55,772 nucleotides of DNA from Bacteroidales bacterium (GTDB lineage Bacteria > Bacteroidota > Bacteroidia > Bacteroidales > UBA932). Of the stretch, positions 7,915 to 17,404 are shown piece after piece. The notes under the pieces are model-generated. The model worked only from the letters and a program-made list of their open reading frames with translations. It searched no databases and was not told the origin of the DNA. Each line of letters opens with the position of its first letter. The stretch's first letter is position 1. Where the stretch lies: NCBI GenBank assembly GCA_017614795.1, contig JAGABD010000057.1:1-55772 (forward strand). The letters are read 5' to 3'. The position numbers and the translations under genes are program-made.

Positions 7915-10715
7915 CTTGCCGTAAAGGTATCACTTTTTTCTTTCATTTCCTCGGGTGTGCCTTCGAAAACCACCTGTCCTCCGGCGTCTCCCGCATCGGG
8001 TCCGAGGTCGATTATCCAGTCGGCCGCCCGTATCACGTCGAGGTTGTGCTCGACCACTATCAGGCTGTGCCCGGCGTCCAGAAGCATGTCGAAGGCCTTC
8101 AGCAGTTTCTCCACGTCGTAGAAGTGAAGGCCGGTGGTAGGTTCGTCGAAGATGAACAGGATGCTCTCCTTCTTGCGGTTCTCGCGGCCCATTGCAAGGA
8201 AGTACGCGAGCTTGATGCGCTGGCTCTCTCCCCCGCTGAGGGTGCTGGAGCTCTGTCCCAGTTTGAGGTATTCGAGTCCCACGTCCACAAGGGGCTGGAG
8301 CTTTGCCGCGATGCTTTTCGCCGCCTCCTCCTTGCCCGCGGAGAAGAATTCTATCGCCTCGGATATGCTCATCCCCAGTATGTCGTCTATGTTCTTGCCG
8401 CGGTAGCGCACCTCCAGGATGTCCGGCTTGAAACGCTTGCCGCCGCATTCCTCGCAGACCATGGTAACATCCGCCATAAACTGCATAGGAATGGTCACGA
8501 CGCCCTCTCCCTGGCACTCTGGACAGCGTCCGCCTTCCTGGTTGAAGCTGAAGAACGACGGGCCGTAGCCGTTGATCTTGGCGTACTGCTGCTCCGACAG
8601 GAGCTTGCGGATCTCGTCGTAAACCTTGAGGTATGTCACGGGGTTGCTTCGGCTGCTGTGCCCGATGGGGTTCTGGTCCACATATTCCACGCGGCGCACG
8701 CGATCGAGGTTGCCTCCAAGACCGCGGTGCGTGCCCGGAAGGTCGCCCGAATCGTTCAGCCGCCTGTACAGGGCGGGATAGAGGATGTCTCCCACGAGGG
8801 AGGACTTGCCCGATCCGCTTACGCCCGTCACGACCGTCAGCACCCTCAGGGGGAACTTCACGTCGATATCCTTAAGATTATGTTCCATAGCGCCTTCCAC
8901 GGTAATGGAATAGAGCCAGGAGCGTTTATCGCGCATATAGCGGGGCCTTCCGGCGAGATACTGCAGAGTCAGCGAAGACTGGTTTTCAAGATTCCCGGGG
9001 ACTTCCCCGCAGAAGACCACTTCCCCGCCGCCGCTGCCTGCGAGAGGGCCCATATCTATCAGATAATCCGCCGCGCGGATGATTTCCTCGTCGTGCTCCA
9101 CCACCAGCACCGTGTTGCCGAGGTCGCGAAGCTTGCGCAGCACCTCTATCAGGCGCTGGGTGTCGCGAGGGTGAAGGCCGATGGAAGGTTCGTCCAGAAT
9201 GTAGAGCGAGCCCACCAGCGAGCTGCCTATCGCGGTCACGAGGTTCACCCGCTGGCTTTCGCCGCCCGAAAGGGTGTTCATAGTCCTGCTGAGCGTAAGA
9301 TAACCGAGCCCGACGTGCTGTATGCATTCCAGGCGCGAAACTATCTCGTACAGCGGCTCCGCCACTATCGCTTTCTCGTTTTCCGTAAGGTCTATCGAGC
9401 GGAAGAACTCGAGCGCCGCATCCACGTTCATCGAAAGGATGTCGTGTATGGTCTTGCCCGCAACTCGCACGTACAGGGCCTCTTTGCGCAGTCTGGAACC
9501 GCCGCAGGCGTGGCACACCGTGCGTCCGCTGAAGCGGTTCTCCATAAACTTGTACTGTATCTTGTACCTCTGGGTATGCACCCAGTCGAAGAATTCCTTT
9601 ATTCCGACGATGCTGCCTTCGTCGCCGTCGATGCTGTGGCCGTTCCAGATTATGTCCTTTTCCTTCTCGGTAAGGTTGCAATAGGGCTCGAAGGTCCTTA
9701 TTCCGTACCTCTCCGCAACCATCAGAAGGTGTTCGCGGAACCAGCCCATCTTGTCGCCTTTCCAGCAGGCTATGGCCCCGTCGTAGATGCTCTTGGTCTT
9801 GTCCGGAATCACCAGATCCTCGCTTATTCCGATTATCTTTCCCAGTCCCCCGCACTCCGGGCACGCGCCAAGCGGGCTGTTGAAACTGAACAGATACTCG
9901 TCCGGGCGCCTGAACTCTATTCCGTCCAGTTCGAAGCGGTTGCAGAAATCGACCGTATTATTCTCGGCGACCAGGCGGATATCACCGTTGCCGCGGGAAA
10001 AAGCGTCCGCAATGGAGCTGAACAGGCGGGTGCGAAGGTCCCTGTCCGATGCATAGGAAGCGGGGTCGGAGACCTTGAGACGGTCGATAAGAAGCAGGGC
10101 GCCGGAAGGATAATCGCCGTCCAGACGCAGCACATCGTCGATTTCGAGGACCGAACCGTCGGCATAGAGACGCGAATAACCGTCCTCCTTGAGCCCGAGC
10201 ATAAGCTCCACCTTGTCCTCGCGCGCGTCCCAATTCAGCTTGGCGAGTATGTAGAGGGTTCCGGGCGTATTCTCCTCGAGCCAGCGCATCACGTCGGCGG
10301 CGCTGTCGGCGTGCACCTCACGGCCGCTCACGGGCGAGAAAGTGCGTCCGATGCGTGCGAAGATGAGGCGGAGGAAATCGTATATTTCGGTGGTGGTCGC
10401 CACCGTAGAGCGAGGATTCTTGACCGAAACCTTCTGCTCTATTGCTATTGCCGGCGGGATGCCGTCGATGAGGTCCACGTCGGGCTTGCTCATACGGCCG
10501 AGGAACTGGCGGGCATAGGACGAGATGCTCTCGGCGAAACGCCTCTGCCCCTCCGCATAGAGGGTGTCGAAGGCCAGCGAACTCTTGCCGCTGCCGCTGA
10601 TTCCCGTCACCACGACGAACTTTCCCCGGGGTATTTCCAGGGAAATGTTCTTGAGGTTGTTCACCCTCGCGCCTTTAATGACAATAGGACCGTCCAAAAC
10701 ATACAAATTTAACAA
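7899..10715 (-). CDS. uvrA: UvrA, excinuclease ABC subunit A
   Basis: Damage-recognition ATPase of nucleotide excision repair, full length at about 938 residues. It shows [16 protein letters not shown], Walker [10 protein letters not shown] near 38-46, [18 protein letters not shown], CxxC zinc clusters (CPECGG, CHACGG, CPECQG, CEECGG) and two LSGGESQR signatures with following Walker B segments. No ATG exists at the usual start: candidates are TTG at 10715, 10706 and 10697, so the exact N-terminus is uncertain. The annotated frame begins at the outermost TTG. Its promoter region is shared divergently with tRNA-Asp. The downstream Stealth gene overlaps it, an unusual partner for a repair gene. 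Confidence 0.95.
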   Translation of the reverse strand: MLNLYVLDGPIVIKGARVNNLKNISLEIPRGKFVVVTGISGSGKSSLAFDTLYAEGQRRFAESISSYARQFLGRMSKPDVDLIDGIPPAIAIEQKVSVKNPRSTVATTTEIYDFLRLIFARIGRTFSPVSGREVHADSAADVMRWLEENTPGTLYILAKLNWDAREDKVELMLGLKEDGYSRLYADGSVLEIDDVLRLDGDYPSGALLLIDRLKVSDPASYASDRDLRTRLFSSIADAFSRGNGDIRLVAENNTVDFCNRFELDGIEFRRPDEYLFSFNSPLGACPECGGLGKIIGISEDLVIPDKTKSIYDGAIACWKGDKMGWFREHLLMVAERYGIRTFEPYCNLTEKEKDIIWNGHSIDGDEGSIVGIKEFFDWVHTQRYKIQYKFMENRFSGRTVCHACGGSRLRKEALYVRVAGKTIHDILSMNVDAALEFFRSIDLTENEKAIVAEPLYEIVSRLECIQHVGLGYLTLSRTMNTLSGGESQRVNLVTAIGSSLVGSLYILDEPSIGLHPRDTQRLIEVLRKLRDLGNTVLVVEHDEEIIRAADYLIDMGPLAGSGGGEVVFCGEVPGNLENQSSLTLQYLAGRPRYMRDKRSWLYSITVEGAMEHNLKDIDVKFPLRVLTVVTGVSGSGKSSLVGDILYPALYRRLNDSGDLPGTHRGLGGNLDRVRRVEYVDQNPIGHSSRSNPVTYLKVYDEIRKLLSEQQYAKINGYGPSFFSFNQEGGRCPECQGEGVVTIPMQFMADVTMVCEECGGKRFKPDILEVRYRGKNIDDILGMSISEAIEFFSAGKEEAAKSIAAKLQPLVDVGLEYLKLGQSSSTLSGGESQRIKLAYFLAMGRENRKKESILFIFDEPTTGLHFYDVEKLLKAFDMLLDAGHSLIVVEHNLDVIRAADWIIDLGPDAGDAGGQVVFEGTPEEMKEKSDTFTARWMRS

Positions 10716-10732
10716 ACTTATTGCAGAAAAAA

Positions 10733-10763
10733 TTTGCAGTAATCAAAATTATTTCTACCTTTG
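10733..10763 (+). promoter_or_regulatory. Bacteroidota-type promoter of tRNA-Asp
   Basis: TTTG at 10733-10736 and TACCTTTG at 10756-10763 are spaced 19 bases apart, matching the -33 TTTG / -7 TAnnTTTG promoter consensus of this phylum. The predicted start is about 25 bases before the tRNA 5' end. Confidence 0.75.
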
Positions 10764-10792
10764 CAATCCCGAAACAAACCGGGAACCAGTCT

Positions 10793-10866
10793 GGTGCGGT
10801 AGTTCAGCTGGTTAGAATGCCGGCCTGTCACGCCGGAGGTCGAGGGTTCGAGTCCCTTCCGCACCG
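10793..10866 (+). tRNA. tRNA-Asp (anticodon GTC)
   Basis: A complete cloverleaf: acceptor stem GGTGCGG/CCGCACC with discriminator G; D-arm AGTTCAGCTGGTTAGAA; anticodon stem CCGGC/GCCGG enclosing loop CTGTCAC with anticodon GTC; TpsiC arm with GGTTCGAGTCC. The 3' CCA is not encoded (the next bases are CAAAA). No integrase or repeated tRNA 3' end is seen nearby, so it does not appear to be an occupied attachment site. Confidence 0.97.
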
Positions 10867-10867
10867 C

Positions 10868-10899
10868 AAAAACGCCACTGAGAAATCAGCGGCGTTTTT
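10868..10899. terminator. Rho-independent terminator, probably bidirectional
   Basis: The hairpin has arms AAAAACGCC(A)CTGA and TCAG(C)GGCGTTTTT around a GAAA loop, with one mismatch, and begins 2 bases after the tRNA. T-runs on both strands allow it to end tRNA-Asp transcripts from the left and the leftward pectin operon from the right. The 111 bases from 10900 to the next stop codon hold nothing recognisable. Confidence 0.9.
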
Positions 10900-11010
10900 G
10901 TTTTGTCTGCCCTGCGTTGGCCTTTCGGGACGGGCAAAGCAGACTGGAGCTCCCCTTGCGGGACTCCTGGCTGCCCGTTGCCCGACGCGGATGGCGGCGC
11001 ACCGGTCAAG

Positions 11011-12357
11011 CTATTCGCTTGACGGGTTCAAGTACGCCTTCAGCGCATCCTTGCGGGCATCGCCGATAGTCTCCTTCCACTCCTTGCGGTTATCATCCCA
11101 CAGCGTCTTCTCGCCGTGCTCGCGATAGCGGTTGGTATAGATGACCTTGTCGGTCGACACTGCCACGTTGAAAGCGGAATACACGCACTCAGGCGGGCAG
11201 GTGGTGTCGAGCATACCGCCCTCCATCACGAGGATGCCGTTATAGTGCCTCAGGAAGTTGGCTCCGTCGTAGTAAGGAAGCGCAAGACGGTAGTTGCCGT
11301 CCCTCTCCTCCTTGAACTTGCCCCTGTTGGGCCATCCGCCATTGTGTCCTGCATCCTTCCCGCCCATATCTGTAAGAGCGGGCACGATGAGGGCCGCAAA
11401 TCCCACGCGAGGGTCGAGGCCGGCGATAGCCGCGGCCTGTCCGCCACCCTGGGAGGTGCCGTCTACGGCAACGTGAACGCCGTCCCACTGCTTGAGAGTG
11501 CAGAGATAGTCGAGCAGACGCTGCATACGCAGATACATAAGACGGAAGTAGCTGTCTTCCTTCTTCTCGGCATAGGTGAAGCGATAATCCTTGAGTTCGC
11601 CCTTGTTCAGGTCGGAATAGAATTCCTTGGGCTGGCCGTTGAGAATGCCGTGGGCGTTGATGTCGACCGCGATGCAGTTGAACGCCTTGGCCTTCCAGAT
11701 GGCGTTTCCGAGGTTGGAAGAACGCACTCCGGCGCCGTGAGGATTGATGAGGATGCCGCAGCTCTTGGGATCCGCTCCTGCAGGCCACGCGATGTAGGCG
11801 CGCACGGGATTGCCGGAAGGCATATTGATTTCGAGATCGTAGGCCTCGATCTTGCCCTCATACTTCTTCTGCTTCTCGGGGAACTCCACGGGGTGCAGTT
11901 TCGCCTTGATCTTGGCCTTGCGGAGCTTCTTCACCTGGTCCTGCCAGAAAGTGACGAAGTCGGCGGGTTCCTCGAAGCCCGGACGGAACTCCTCGGGAGC
12001 CACGATAAAGCCCACGCCGGAGAAGATCTTGTGGTCGCTGCCGGGTTTCACCTGAAGCAGGACCGCGGTGGGTTCCTCATACAACTTCTCGAGCACGAGC
12101 ACCTTCTCCCCCATCGGAAGTTCGAGGGGCTGACGCTTTACAACCCACTCGCTGTTCTCCATAATGTAGAGCTGAAGGCTTTCGCCGTCGTCCTGAAGCC
12201 TTTCGGCCCAGACCTTCACTGTGTCGGTCTTGGCGTAACGGCCGTCATTGTGGTCGATGGTGAGCTGCACGCCCTTGTACTTGCCCTGCGCTCCGGCGGT
12301 AATCGCCGAGAACAGGAGCGCGCAAACAGCGCAAATGATGAAACGTGATGTTTTCAT
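11011..12357 (-). CDS. Secreted AXE1-family carbohydrate esterase (acetyl xylan esterase type)
   Basis: An alpha/beta hydrolase of the AXE1 family, which removes acetyl groups from plant polysaccharides or oligosaccharides. The 448-residue protein begins with a signal peptide (MKTSRFIICAVCALLFSA, cleavage around AGAQ) and a beta-rich N-terminal region to about residue 110. The family nucleophile motif GTSQGG lies near residue 302, the acid in GMLDTT near 383, and the His in REHGE near 413. The frame is open further upstream, but the ATG at 12357 starts the signal peptide. It is the last gene of the leftward locus, 17 bases after the FAD oxidoreductase, and is followed by the tRNA-side terminator. 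In context it probably deacetylates pectin fragments. Confidence 0.88.
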   Translation of the reverse strand: MKTSRFIICAVCALLFSAITAGAQGKYKGVQLTIDHNDGRYAKTDTVKVWAERLQDDGESLQLYIMENSEWVVKRQPLELPMGEKVLVLEKLYEEPTAVLLQVKPGSDHKIFSGVGFIVAPEEFRPGFEEPADFVTFWQDQVKKLRKAKIKAKLHPVEFPEKQKKYEGKIEAYDLEINMPSGNPVRAYIAWPAGADPKSCGILINPHGAGVRSSNLGNAIWKAKAFNCIAVDINAHGILNGQPKEFYSDLNKGELKDYRFTYAEKKEDSYFRLMYLRMQRLLDYLCTLKQWDGVHVAVDGTSQGGGQAAAIAGLDPRVGFAALIVPALTDMGGKDAGHNGGWPNRGKFKEERDGNYRLALPYYDGANFLRHYNGILVMEGGMLDTTCPPECVYSAFNVAVSTDKVIYTNRYREHGEKTLWDDNRKEWKETIGDARKDALKAYLNPSSE

Positions 12358-12374
12358 ATGAAATTGATTAGTGA

Positions 12375-13724
12375 TTAGAAATCGAGTCTTACGCCGGCCT
12401 CGCGAAGAGCCTTCTGAAGTCCGGCAATGTTTACGTCCTTCGCCGCGCAGCGGGAATTCACGGCCATAGCCGCCGCCACGCCCGCGGCCTGTCCGGTAAC
12501 CATACAGGTGGATATCTCCCGCGCATCCCAGGTTATTCCCTGGTCGTAGCCGAAGCAGCGGCCCGCGACAAGCAGGTTCTGCGTCTGCTTCGGGATGAGC
12601 GAACGGTATGGAATCTGCCACACGGGGCGTTCCTTGATGGTAATCTGGCGTCCCTTGTACATAAACGGGTCGCAGACGCCCGACATTCCGATGACGTCGG
12701 GATACTCGGTCCATTCCATGGAATCCTCGAGCGTGACGTTGTGGAGGCTGTCCAGCACGCGGGTGACACGAAGGCCAGTGGTAGGCGCTATCTCCATAAG
12801 GTAAGCATTCTCGTAACCGGACTTCTCCTTCATCTTCTGAACGCCCTCGAACAGGTCGAAACGGCCTTTCTGCTGCTTCTCGGACACCTTGAAGACATCG
12901 AGGCCGTCCATAGCCTCGCGGGTTCCCGAATGCATTTCGCGCATCTCGTGGATGGGAATCTCGTCATTGGTGGAGGGGCATCCTCCGGCGCGGCCTACTA
13001 TGGTCATATGGTAGCGACGGGCCTCGTACGGGTCGCCTGTCCAGTTGAACACCAGGCCGTCGCCGCTGGCGTCAACGACCATACGGCACTTGATTGCGAG
13101 CCTGCCTGTATTGCAGTCCACTAGCACGGACTCGATGCGGTTGCCCGACATAGTCACGCCCGCCGCGGTGGAGTTGTACAGAACCTTCACTCCGGCCTCG
13201 TATATCATCTTGTCCAGCAGATACTTGGTTGCTTCGGGGTCGACGCGGGGATTCAGCGGATTCACCGCCCAGCCCTTGTCGAGAAGAGTGCCGCAAACCT
13301 CTGCGCAGATGCCCTTCACGGCCTTGTCCCAGGGCTCGTGCTTTCCCTTGCCGTAAGTAGCCAGCACCGGGAGCACGAGGCCTCCTGTCCAGAGACCGCC
13401 GAGATAGTTGGTCTTTTCGATCAGAAGCACGCTCGCACCGCTCCTGGCAGCGCAGACAGCCGCGGCGACGCCGGCGGCGCCGCCACCGACAACGACCACG
13501 TCGGTATTAGCCACGACGGGAATCTTGTGCGAAGGTTCCTTGACGTATCCGCTAACCTTGAGATGGTCCTCGACGCCGGTTGAAACCGCTCCGGCCTTGC
13601 CGTCGGACGACACCGCGCCGGGTACTATGACGCCAGCGCTGACATCCTGCGCGACCATTTCGGGCGCGACAGCGAGTCCGGTGGCTCCGATGAGCGACGA
13701 TTTTATGAATTTTCTTCTGTCCAT
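12375..13724 (-). CDS. Exported FAD-dependent oxidoreductase
   Basis: An FAD_oxidored-family (PF12831-like) flavoprotein of 449 residues. A twin-arginine-type leader (MDRRKFIKSSLIGATG) suggests folded export to the periplasm. The Rossmann motif VVVVGGGAAGVAAAV is near 76-90, then a conserved LIEKTNYLGGLWTGG and the C-terminal FAD segment AAGVAAAMA. The upstream in-frame ATG at 13769 was rejected because it lies inside the preceding gene and lacks a leader; the stop of that gene ends 1 base before this ATG. Such enzymes occur in pectin loci, but their sugar or aglycone substrate is unknown. Confidence 0.85.
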   Translation of the reverse strand: MDRRKFIKSSLIGATGLAVAPEMVAQDVSAGVIVPGAVSSDGKAGAVSTGVEDHLKVSGYVKEPSHKIPVVANTDVVVVGGGAAGVAAAVCAARSGASVLLIEKTNYLGGLWTGGLVLPVLATYGKGKHEPWDKAVKGICAEVCGTLLDKGWAVNPLNPRVDPEATKYLLDKMIYEAGVKVLYNSTAAGVTMSGNRIESVLVDCNTGRLAIKCRMVVDASGDGLVFNWTGDPYEARRYHMTIVGRAGGCPSTNDEIPIHEMREMHSGTREAMDGLDVFKVSEKQQKGRFDLFEGVQKMKEKSGYENAYLMEIAPTTGLRVTRVLDSLHNVTLEDSMEWTEYPDVIGMSGVCDPFMYKGRQITIKERPVWQIPYRSLIPKQTQNLLVAGRCFGYDQGITWDAREISTCMVTGQAAGVAAAMAVNSRCAAKDVNIAGLQKALREAGVRLDF

Positions 13725-13725
13725 T

Positions 13726-15771
13726 CTACTTTTCAAGCAAAAGTCCCTGATAGCCGCAGGGCACGGCAAGTTTTCCGTTCCAGAAGATGGAAGTCTCGGG
13801 ATAGCCGCTTGTCTTCTCCATCCAGAGGAGCTTGGGTTCTTTCTCGTCGGTAAAGTCGAACATCCTTATTTCGCCTCCGATCCGCAGCGTAAGCGCAAGC
13901 CTGCCGGCTCCGTCCCACACGGGGAATCCGCGCCAGCGCTTGTCCATAGTCGCCACCGGGGCCTTCTTCTCCCCTATTTGAGAGGCGTTGTAGATGTAGA
14001 ACTTGCCCCTGTCGACGGTAATGAAACTGTCGCCCTTGTAGCGGCAGACGCCGTCGAAGAGAGTGGGATGGAATCCGCTATCCTTGTTCTCCTTTATGGG
14101 AAGCTCGTTGAGATTCACCCAGGCGATGCCCTGATAAGGCCTTACGGCGGGGAGCATTCCGCGGGAATCGCATTCGGGCGCCGGATACCTGTCCCAACCG
14201 GGGTTGTCGCCCTTCTTGGAGATGAATTCAAGGCGCGGGAAGTTCTTCAGGCTGATGTAATAATAGCCCATATCGCGGGTACTCGCAAGCACCCAGTCGT
14301 CATTGGGAACATACAACCAGACGCAATGCGCCAGGGGGCCGTCCTTCATAAAGTCGTTGTAGCGCGCCACCTCCTTGAGGGAGCCCTTCTTGCCTATCTG
14401 GTATATCGCGAGCCCTTCCAGTCCTTCCGCCACGAAGAGGCGCTTACCGCGCACCTTCACGTCGCCGGCGAACTGCATTGTCCCCTGCCCTATCTTCTCG
14501 AGAGAGCCGTCCTTGGCCTTTTTGAGAATGGCGAGGCCGCCGTAGGAACAGGCGGCGAAGAGGATGTCGCCCTGAGCCGCCACTGCGCGCACGGGAGCTC
14601 CGCTTTCAGGCTTCCAGGCAGTGAAGTGGCTGTCGGCAGAAGTTGCATAAGGGAATCGGTACGACGCGTTCTCGGGGGCGGTTCCCTTGTCGATGACATT
14701 GGGGAACGCCTCGGGGCAATCCAGCACCAGAAGGCCGTAACTGCTCCAGCAGGCCGCATACACGACGCCCTTGGCCACCGCCACGGAGTTGACCGCAACT
14801 GCTTTGCCCTTCTTGTTCGTCATATGGACCCTGGAGATAGTCTCGGGATTCTTAGGGTCGGACGAATCGACCACATAAAGGCCGTTGACCGTATCGGCGC
14901 AGATGATGTACCTGCCGTCCGAGCAGGGCCTCGGGGACCAATAGTCGTTGTTGCCGGAGAAGACTCGGTCGAAGCTTACCCTCGATACGAAAACGGGGTT
15001 CCAGGGGTCCGTGACGTCGAAGATCTCGACGCCGTGGCCCGCCCCGTGACTGTCCTCGGCTGATACTCCCTTCTGCACGAGATGATGGCCCGTGGACACG
15101 TAGAGATAGTCTCCGCAGAGCCATACGCCGTCGCCATAACCCTGGAGATTCACGGTGCGGACGCTCTTGAGGGAAGACATGTCCCTCGCGTCTATCACGG
15201 TGACGCAGTGCGCGCCCCATTCGCCGGAATACAGGATTCCGTTGCGGTAGCAGACGCTCTGCGACTCCTCGGTCTTCTCCAGACGGATATGCACAGGGTG
15301 CTGCAGGTCGCTGATGTCCACGAACTCCACGCCGTTCTGGCGGGTTCCGAGGAACAGCACGTTGCCGGCAACGTCGATGCCCGTGGAGAGTTCCACGGTG
15401 TCGTAGCGGGTAATCAGCGACATCGAGGACGGATCGCTCACGTCGATGAACCAGCAGCCGCTTTCGCGGGCCGCCGCGAACAGAGTCCCGTTCTGCACGA
15501 CCATCTGCCTCACAAGACCGCAAATCCTTATCTTGGACAGGATTACGGGCTGGTGGGGTTCGCTGATGTCAAGCGCGTAAATCACGTCCCCGGCGCCGGC
15601 GTAAAGGATGTCTCCATCCGTGCAGAGGGCGTTCACGTGGAACAGCGGAATCCCCTTGACGGAAAACGCTCCGCGGATGAACTCGCCTTTGAAGTTCTCG
15701 ACGAACTGCTGCTGCGCGCCCAAACCGACGCACAGCAACAAACCGGCTATAGATAGGAGAAGTCTTCTCAT
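13726..15771 (-). CDS. Secreted LVIVD-repeat beta-propeller protein
   Basis: A 681-residue protein with signal peptide MRRLLLSIAGLLLCVGLGA followed by many repeats of the form 'Y.aa....l.v.DisdP..P', for example YALDISEPHQPV, FIDVSDPSSM, FVDISDLQHPV and IFDVTDPWNPVF. This is the LVIVD repeat, which folds as a beta-propeller. No enzyme motif is seen; it may bind glycan or protein in the periplasm or at the surface. It is tightly linked to the FAD oxidoreductase (1-base gap) and 13 bases after the acetylesterase, so it is an integral operon member rather than a passenger. Confidence 0.85.
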   Translation of the reverse strand: MRRLLLSIAGLLLCVGLGAQQQFVENFKGEFIRGAFSVKGIPLFHVNALCTDGDILYAGAGDVIYALDISEPHQPVILSKIRICGLVRQMVVQNGTLFAAARESGCWFIDVSDPSSMSLITRYDTVELSTGIDVAGNVLFLGTRQNGVEFVDISDLQHPVHIRLEKTEESQSVCYRNGILYSGEWGAHCVTVIDARDMSSLKSVRTVNLQGYGDGVWLCGDYLYVSTGHHLVQKGVSAEDSHGAGHGVEIFDVTDPWNPVFVSRVSFDRVFSGNNDYWSPRPCSDGRYIICADTVNGLYVVDSSDPKNPETISRVHMTNKKGKAVAVNSVAVAKGVVYAACWSSYGLLVLDCPEAFPNVIDKGTAPENASYRFPYATSADSHFTAWKPESGAPVRAVAAQGDILFAACSYGGLAILKKAKDGSLEKIGQGTMQFAGDVKVRGKRLFVAEGLEGLAIYQIGKKGSLKEVARYNDFMKDGPLAHCVWLYVPNDDWVLASTRDMGYYYISLKNFPRLEFISKKGDNPGWDRYPAPECDSRGMLPAVRPYQGIAWVNLNELPIKENKDSGFHPTLFDGVCRYKGDSFITVDRGKFYIYNASQIGEKKAPVATMDKRWRGFPVWDGAGRLALTLRIGGEIRMFDFTDEKEPKLLWMEKTSGYPETSIFWNGKLAVPCGYQGLLLEK

Positions 15772-15784
15772 TCAGGATTGTTTA

Positions 15785-16612
15785 TTATTTGGCCAGCGCC
15801 GAAAGTTTAGGGTTGGTGGAACCCTTGAGGGCCGCCACCACGAGTTCGGCAACCTTGAGGGCGCCGGCCTCTGTTAGATGTGTCGTATCGGTGCTGCCCT
15901 CCACGGAAATCATGAAGAACTTCTTGGACTCCTCCTGGCCCAGCTGGTCCATAAGGTCCCACATGGCCTGTTCGATGTCGAAGTAATCGCACTTCGCATC
16001 GACAGCCGCCTGTATGCACTTGGCCTTGTAGTCGCCAAGGGAATTGGAATGTCCGTGCTTGGGGTGTCCTTCATCATCCCAGGAATACCGGCAGATAGGA
16101 GTCAGGATGACCGGAATGCCGCTCTTGCCTCTCACCTGGGTAACCATATTCCTCAGATTGTCGTAGAACTCGTCGGGAGTGGTTCCCCTTTCGTCCGATG
16201 CGGTCTGGTTCTCGTCATTGTGTCCGAACTGGATGAGCACGATGTCATTCTTGATGAGCGGAGTCATTATCTTCTTTTTGAAGAAGTTCTTGCTGATGAA
16301 GGTCTTCGTGCTTTGCCCTCCTACAGCCTCGTTCCTCACCGTATTGCCGTCGAGGAGCCCCTGAAGCTTCTCACCCCAACCCCAGGCATAGTAGTTGGGA
16401 TCGGTGGGCACGACGTTGGGTGTGTCCTCCGAATAGCCTTCGGTGGCCTCCAAGGCTGTCTGGCGGGTACTCTTCTTACTCGCTGCGGTGGAGTCGCCGG
16501 CGATGTAAACCCTGCATTTGCTCGATTTCGGCTTGGGTGCGACGCTCATATCGTCCTTGCCGCAGCCGAACAGCAGCAAAGCAGCCGCAAAAATGTAGAA
16601 TATCTTTCTCAT
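15785..16612 (-). CDS. Rhamnogalacturonan acetylesterase-like SGNH lipoprotein (copy 1)
   Basis: An SGNH/GDSL hydrolase resembling rhamnogalacturonan acetylesterases (CE12). The 275-residue protein has a lipobox ending LLLFGC with Cys17. Nucleophile motif IAGDSTA has Ser41; block GWGEKL and NEAVGGQSTK follow, then QFGHNDEN, and the catalytic Asp/His pair lies in TDTTHLTEAGA near the end. It probably removes acetyl esters from the galacturonic acid of rhamnogalacturonan I before lyase or hydrolase attack. The next gene upstream is a paralogue (13-base gap), giving a tandem pair with shared architecture. Confidence 0.9.
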   Translation of the reverse strand: MRKIFYIFAAALLLFGCGKDDMSVAPKPKSSKCRVYIAGDSTAASKKSTRQTALEATEGYSEDTPNVVPTDPNYYAWGWGEKLQGLLDGNTVRNEAVGGQSTKTFISKNFFKKKIMTPLIKNDIVLIQFGHNDENQTASDERGTTPDEFYDNLRNMVTQVRGKSGIPVILTPICRYSWDDEGHPKHGHSNSLGDYKAKCIQAAVDAKCDYFDIEQAMWDLMDQLGQEESKKFFMISVEGSTDTTHLTEAGALKVAELVVAALKGSTNPKLSALAK

Positions 16613-16625
16613 ATCTCTTAACTCT

Positions 16626-17372
16626 TTATTTTACCAATCCTGCAAGATAAGGGTCGCCGCATTCCTTGAGGGCCTTTGCGGTCATTGCAGCGACCTCGTC
16701 GGCCCCCTCTTCGACGAAATGGGTGTTGTCCTTCCCGTCGACCGAGACCATAAAGCGCGACATCGAAGGCTCGTCGCCGAGCTTGGTCAGCCACTGGAAG
16801 GAGATTTCCTCGATATCCAGGCACACCACGCCCTTGTCGGCCGCGGCTTTCTTGGCGGCGGCGGGATACTCGCCGTGGGTACGCCTGGGATTGCCGTCCT
16901 TGAAATGGCGGCGGCTGATGGAGGTCAGTATCACAGGAACCGCCCCTTTGCCCTTCACCTCGTCGATAAAGCGGCAGAGATTGTCGTAGTAACTGCCATA
17001 AGGCTCTGTGTAACGGTCAGGCGACTTCTTCTTTTCGTCGTTGTGGCCGAACTGGATCATAACCACGTCGCCCTTGTTCACAAGTTCCATAAGCTTGTCC
17101 CAACGGCCTTCGTCGATGTAACTCTTCGTGCTTCGGCCGCCGACGGCCTTGTTGACCACCTCATATCCGTCGAGATAATCGGCGAGCTTCTCGCCCCAGC
17201 CCCACTTGGGACGGTCCTTCTCCTTGCGCGGCGCGCAGGTGGAATCGCCCGCAAGAAGGACCTTGCAGGTCTTGGGAAGCTTCACAGACCCCGACTGCTT
17301 GCTTGCCGACTTGGACGAACCGCAGCCGAACAACAGCGTCAGGGCCGCAAGATAAATCAATATGCGTTTCAT
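16626..17372 (-). CDS. Rhamnogalacturonan acetylesterase-like SGNH lipoprotein (copy 2)
   Basis: A 248-residue paralogue of the adjacent esterase. The lipobox LTLLFGC places Cys17 for lipidation. AGDSTC carries Ser44, followed by GWGEKLAD, NKAVGGRSTKSY and QFGHNDEKK, and the Asp/His element is in KDNTHFVEEGA. It lacks the roughly 25-residue insertion that copy 1 has after the nucleophile block, so the two may differ in which acetyl position they remove. It lies 32 bases after the GH105 gene and 13 bases before copy 1. Confidence 0.9.
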   Translation of the reverse strand: MKRILIYLAALTLLFGCGSSKSASKQSGSVKLPKTCKVLLAGDSTCAPRKEKDRPKWGWGEKLADYLDGYEVVNKAVGGRSTKSYIDEGRWDKLMELVNKGDVVMIQFGHNDEKKKSPDRYTEPYGSYYDNLCRFIDEVKGKGAVPVILTSISRRHFKDGNPRRTHGEYPAAAKKAAADKGVVCLDIEEISFQWLTKLGDEPSMSRFMVSVDGKDNTHFVEEGADEVAAMTAKALKECGDPYLAGLVK

Positions 17373-17404
17373 ATTCTAAACTGTCAATTTCAAATACTGT
17401 TCCA

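Noticed and set aside
8046..10712. An 888-codon open frame on the plus strand
   Set aside because: It is a shadow of uvrA, which has all family motifs; the antisense translation has no recognisable domain.
10793..10899. tRNA-Asp as an occupied integration site
   Set aside because: No integrase, no second copy of the tRNA 3' end and no composition change near it; it is followed directly by a normal terminator.
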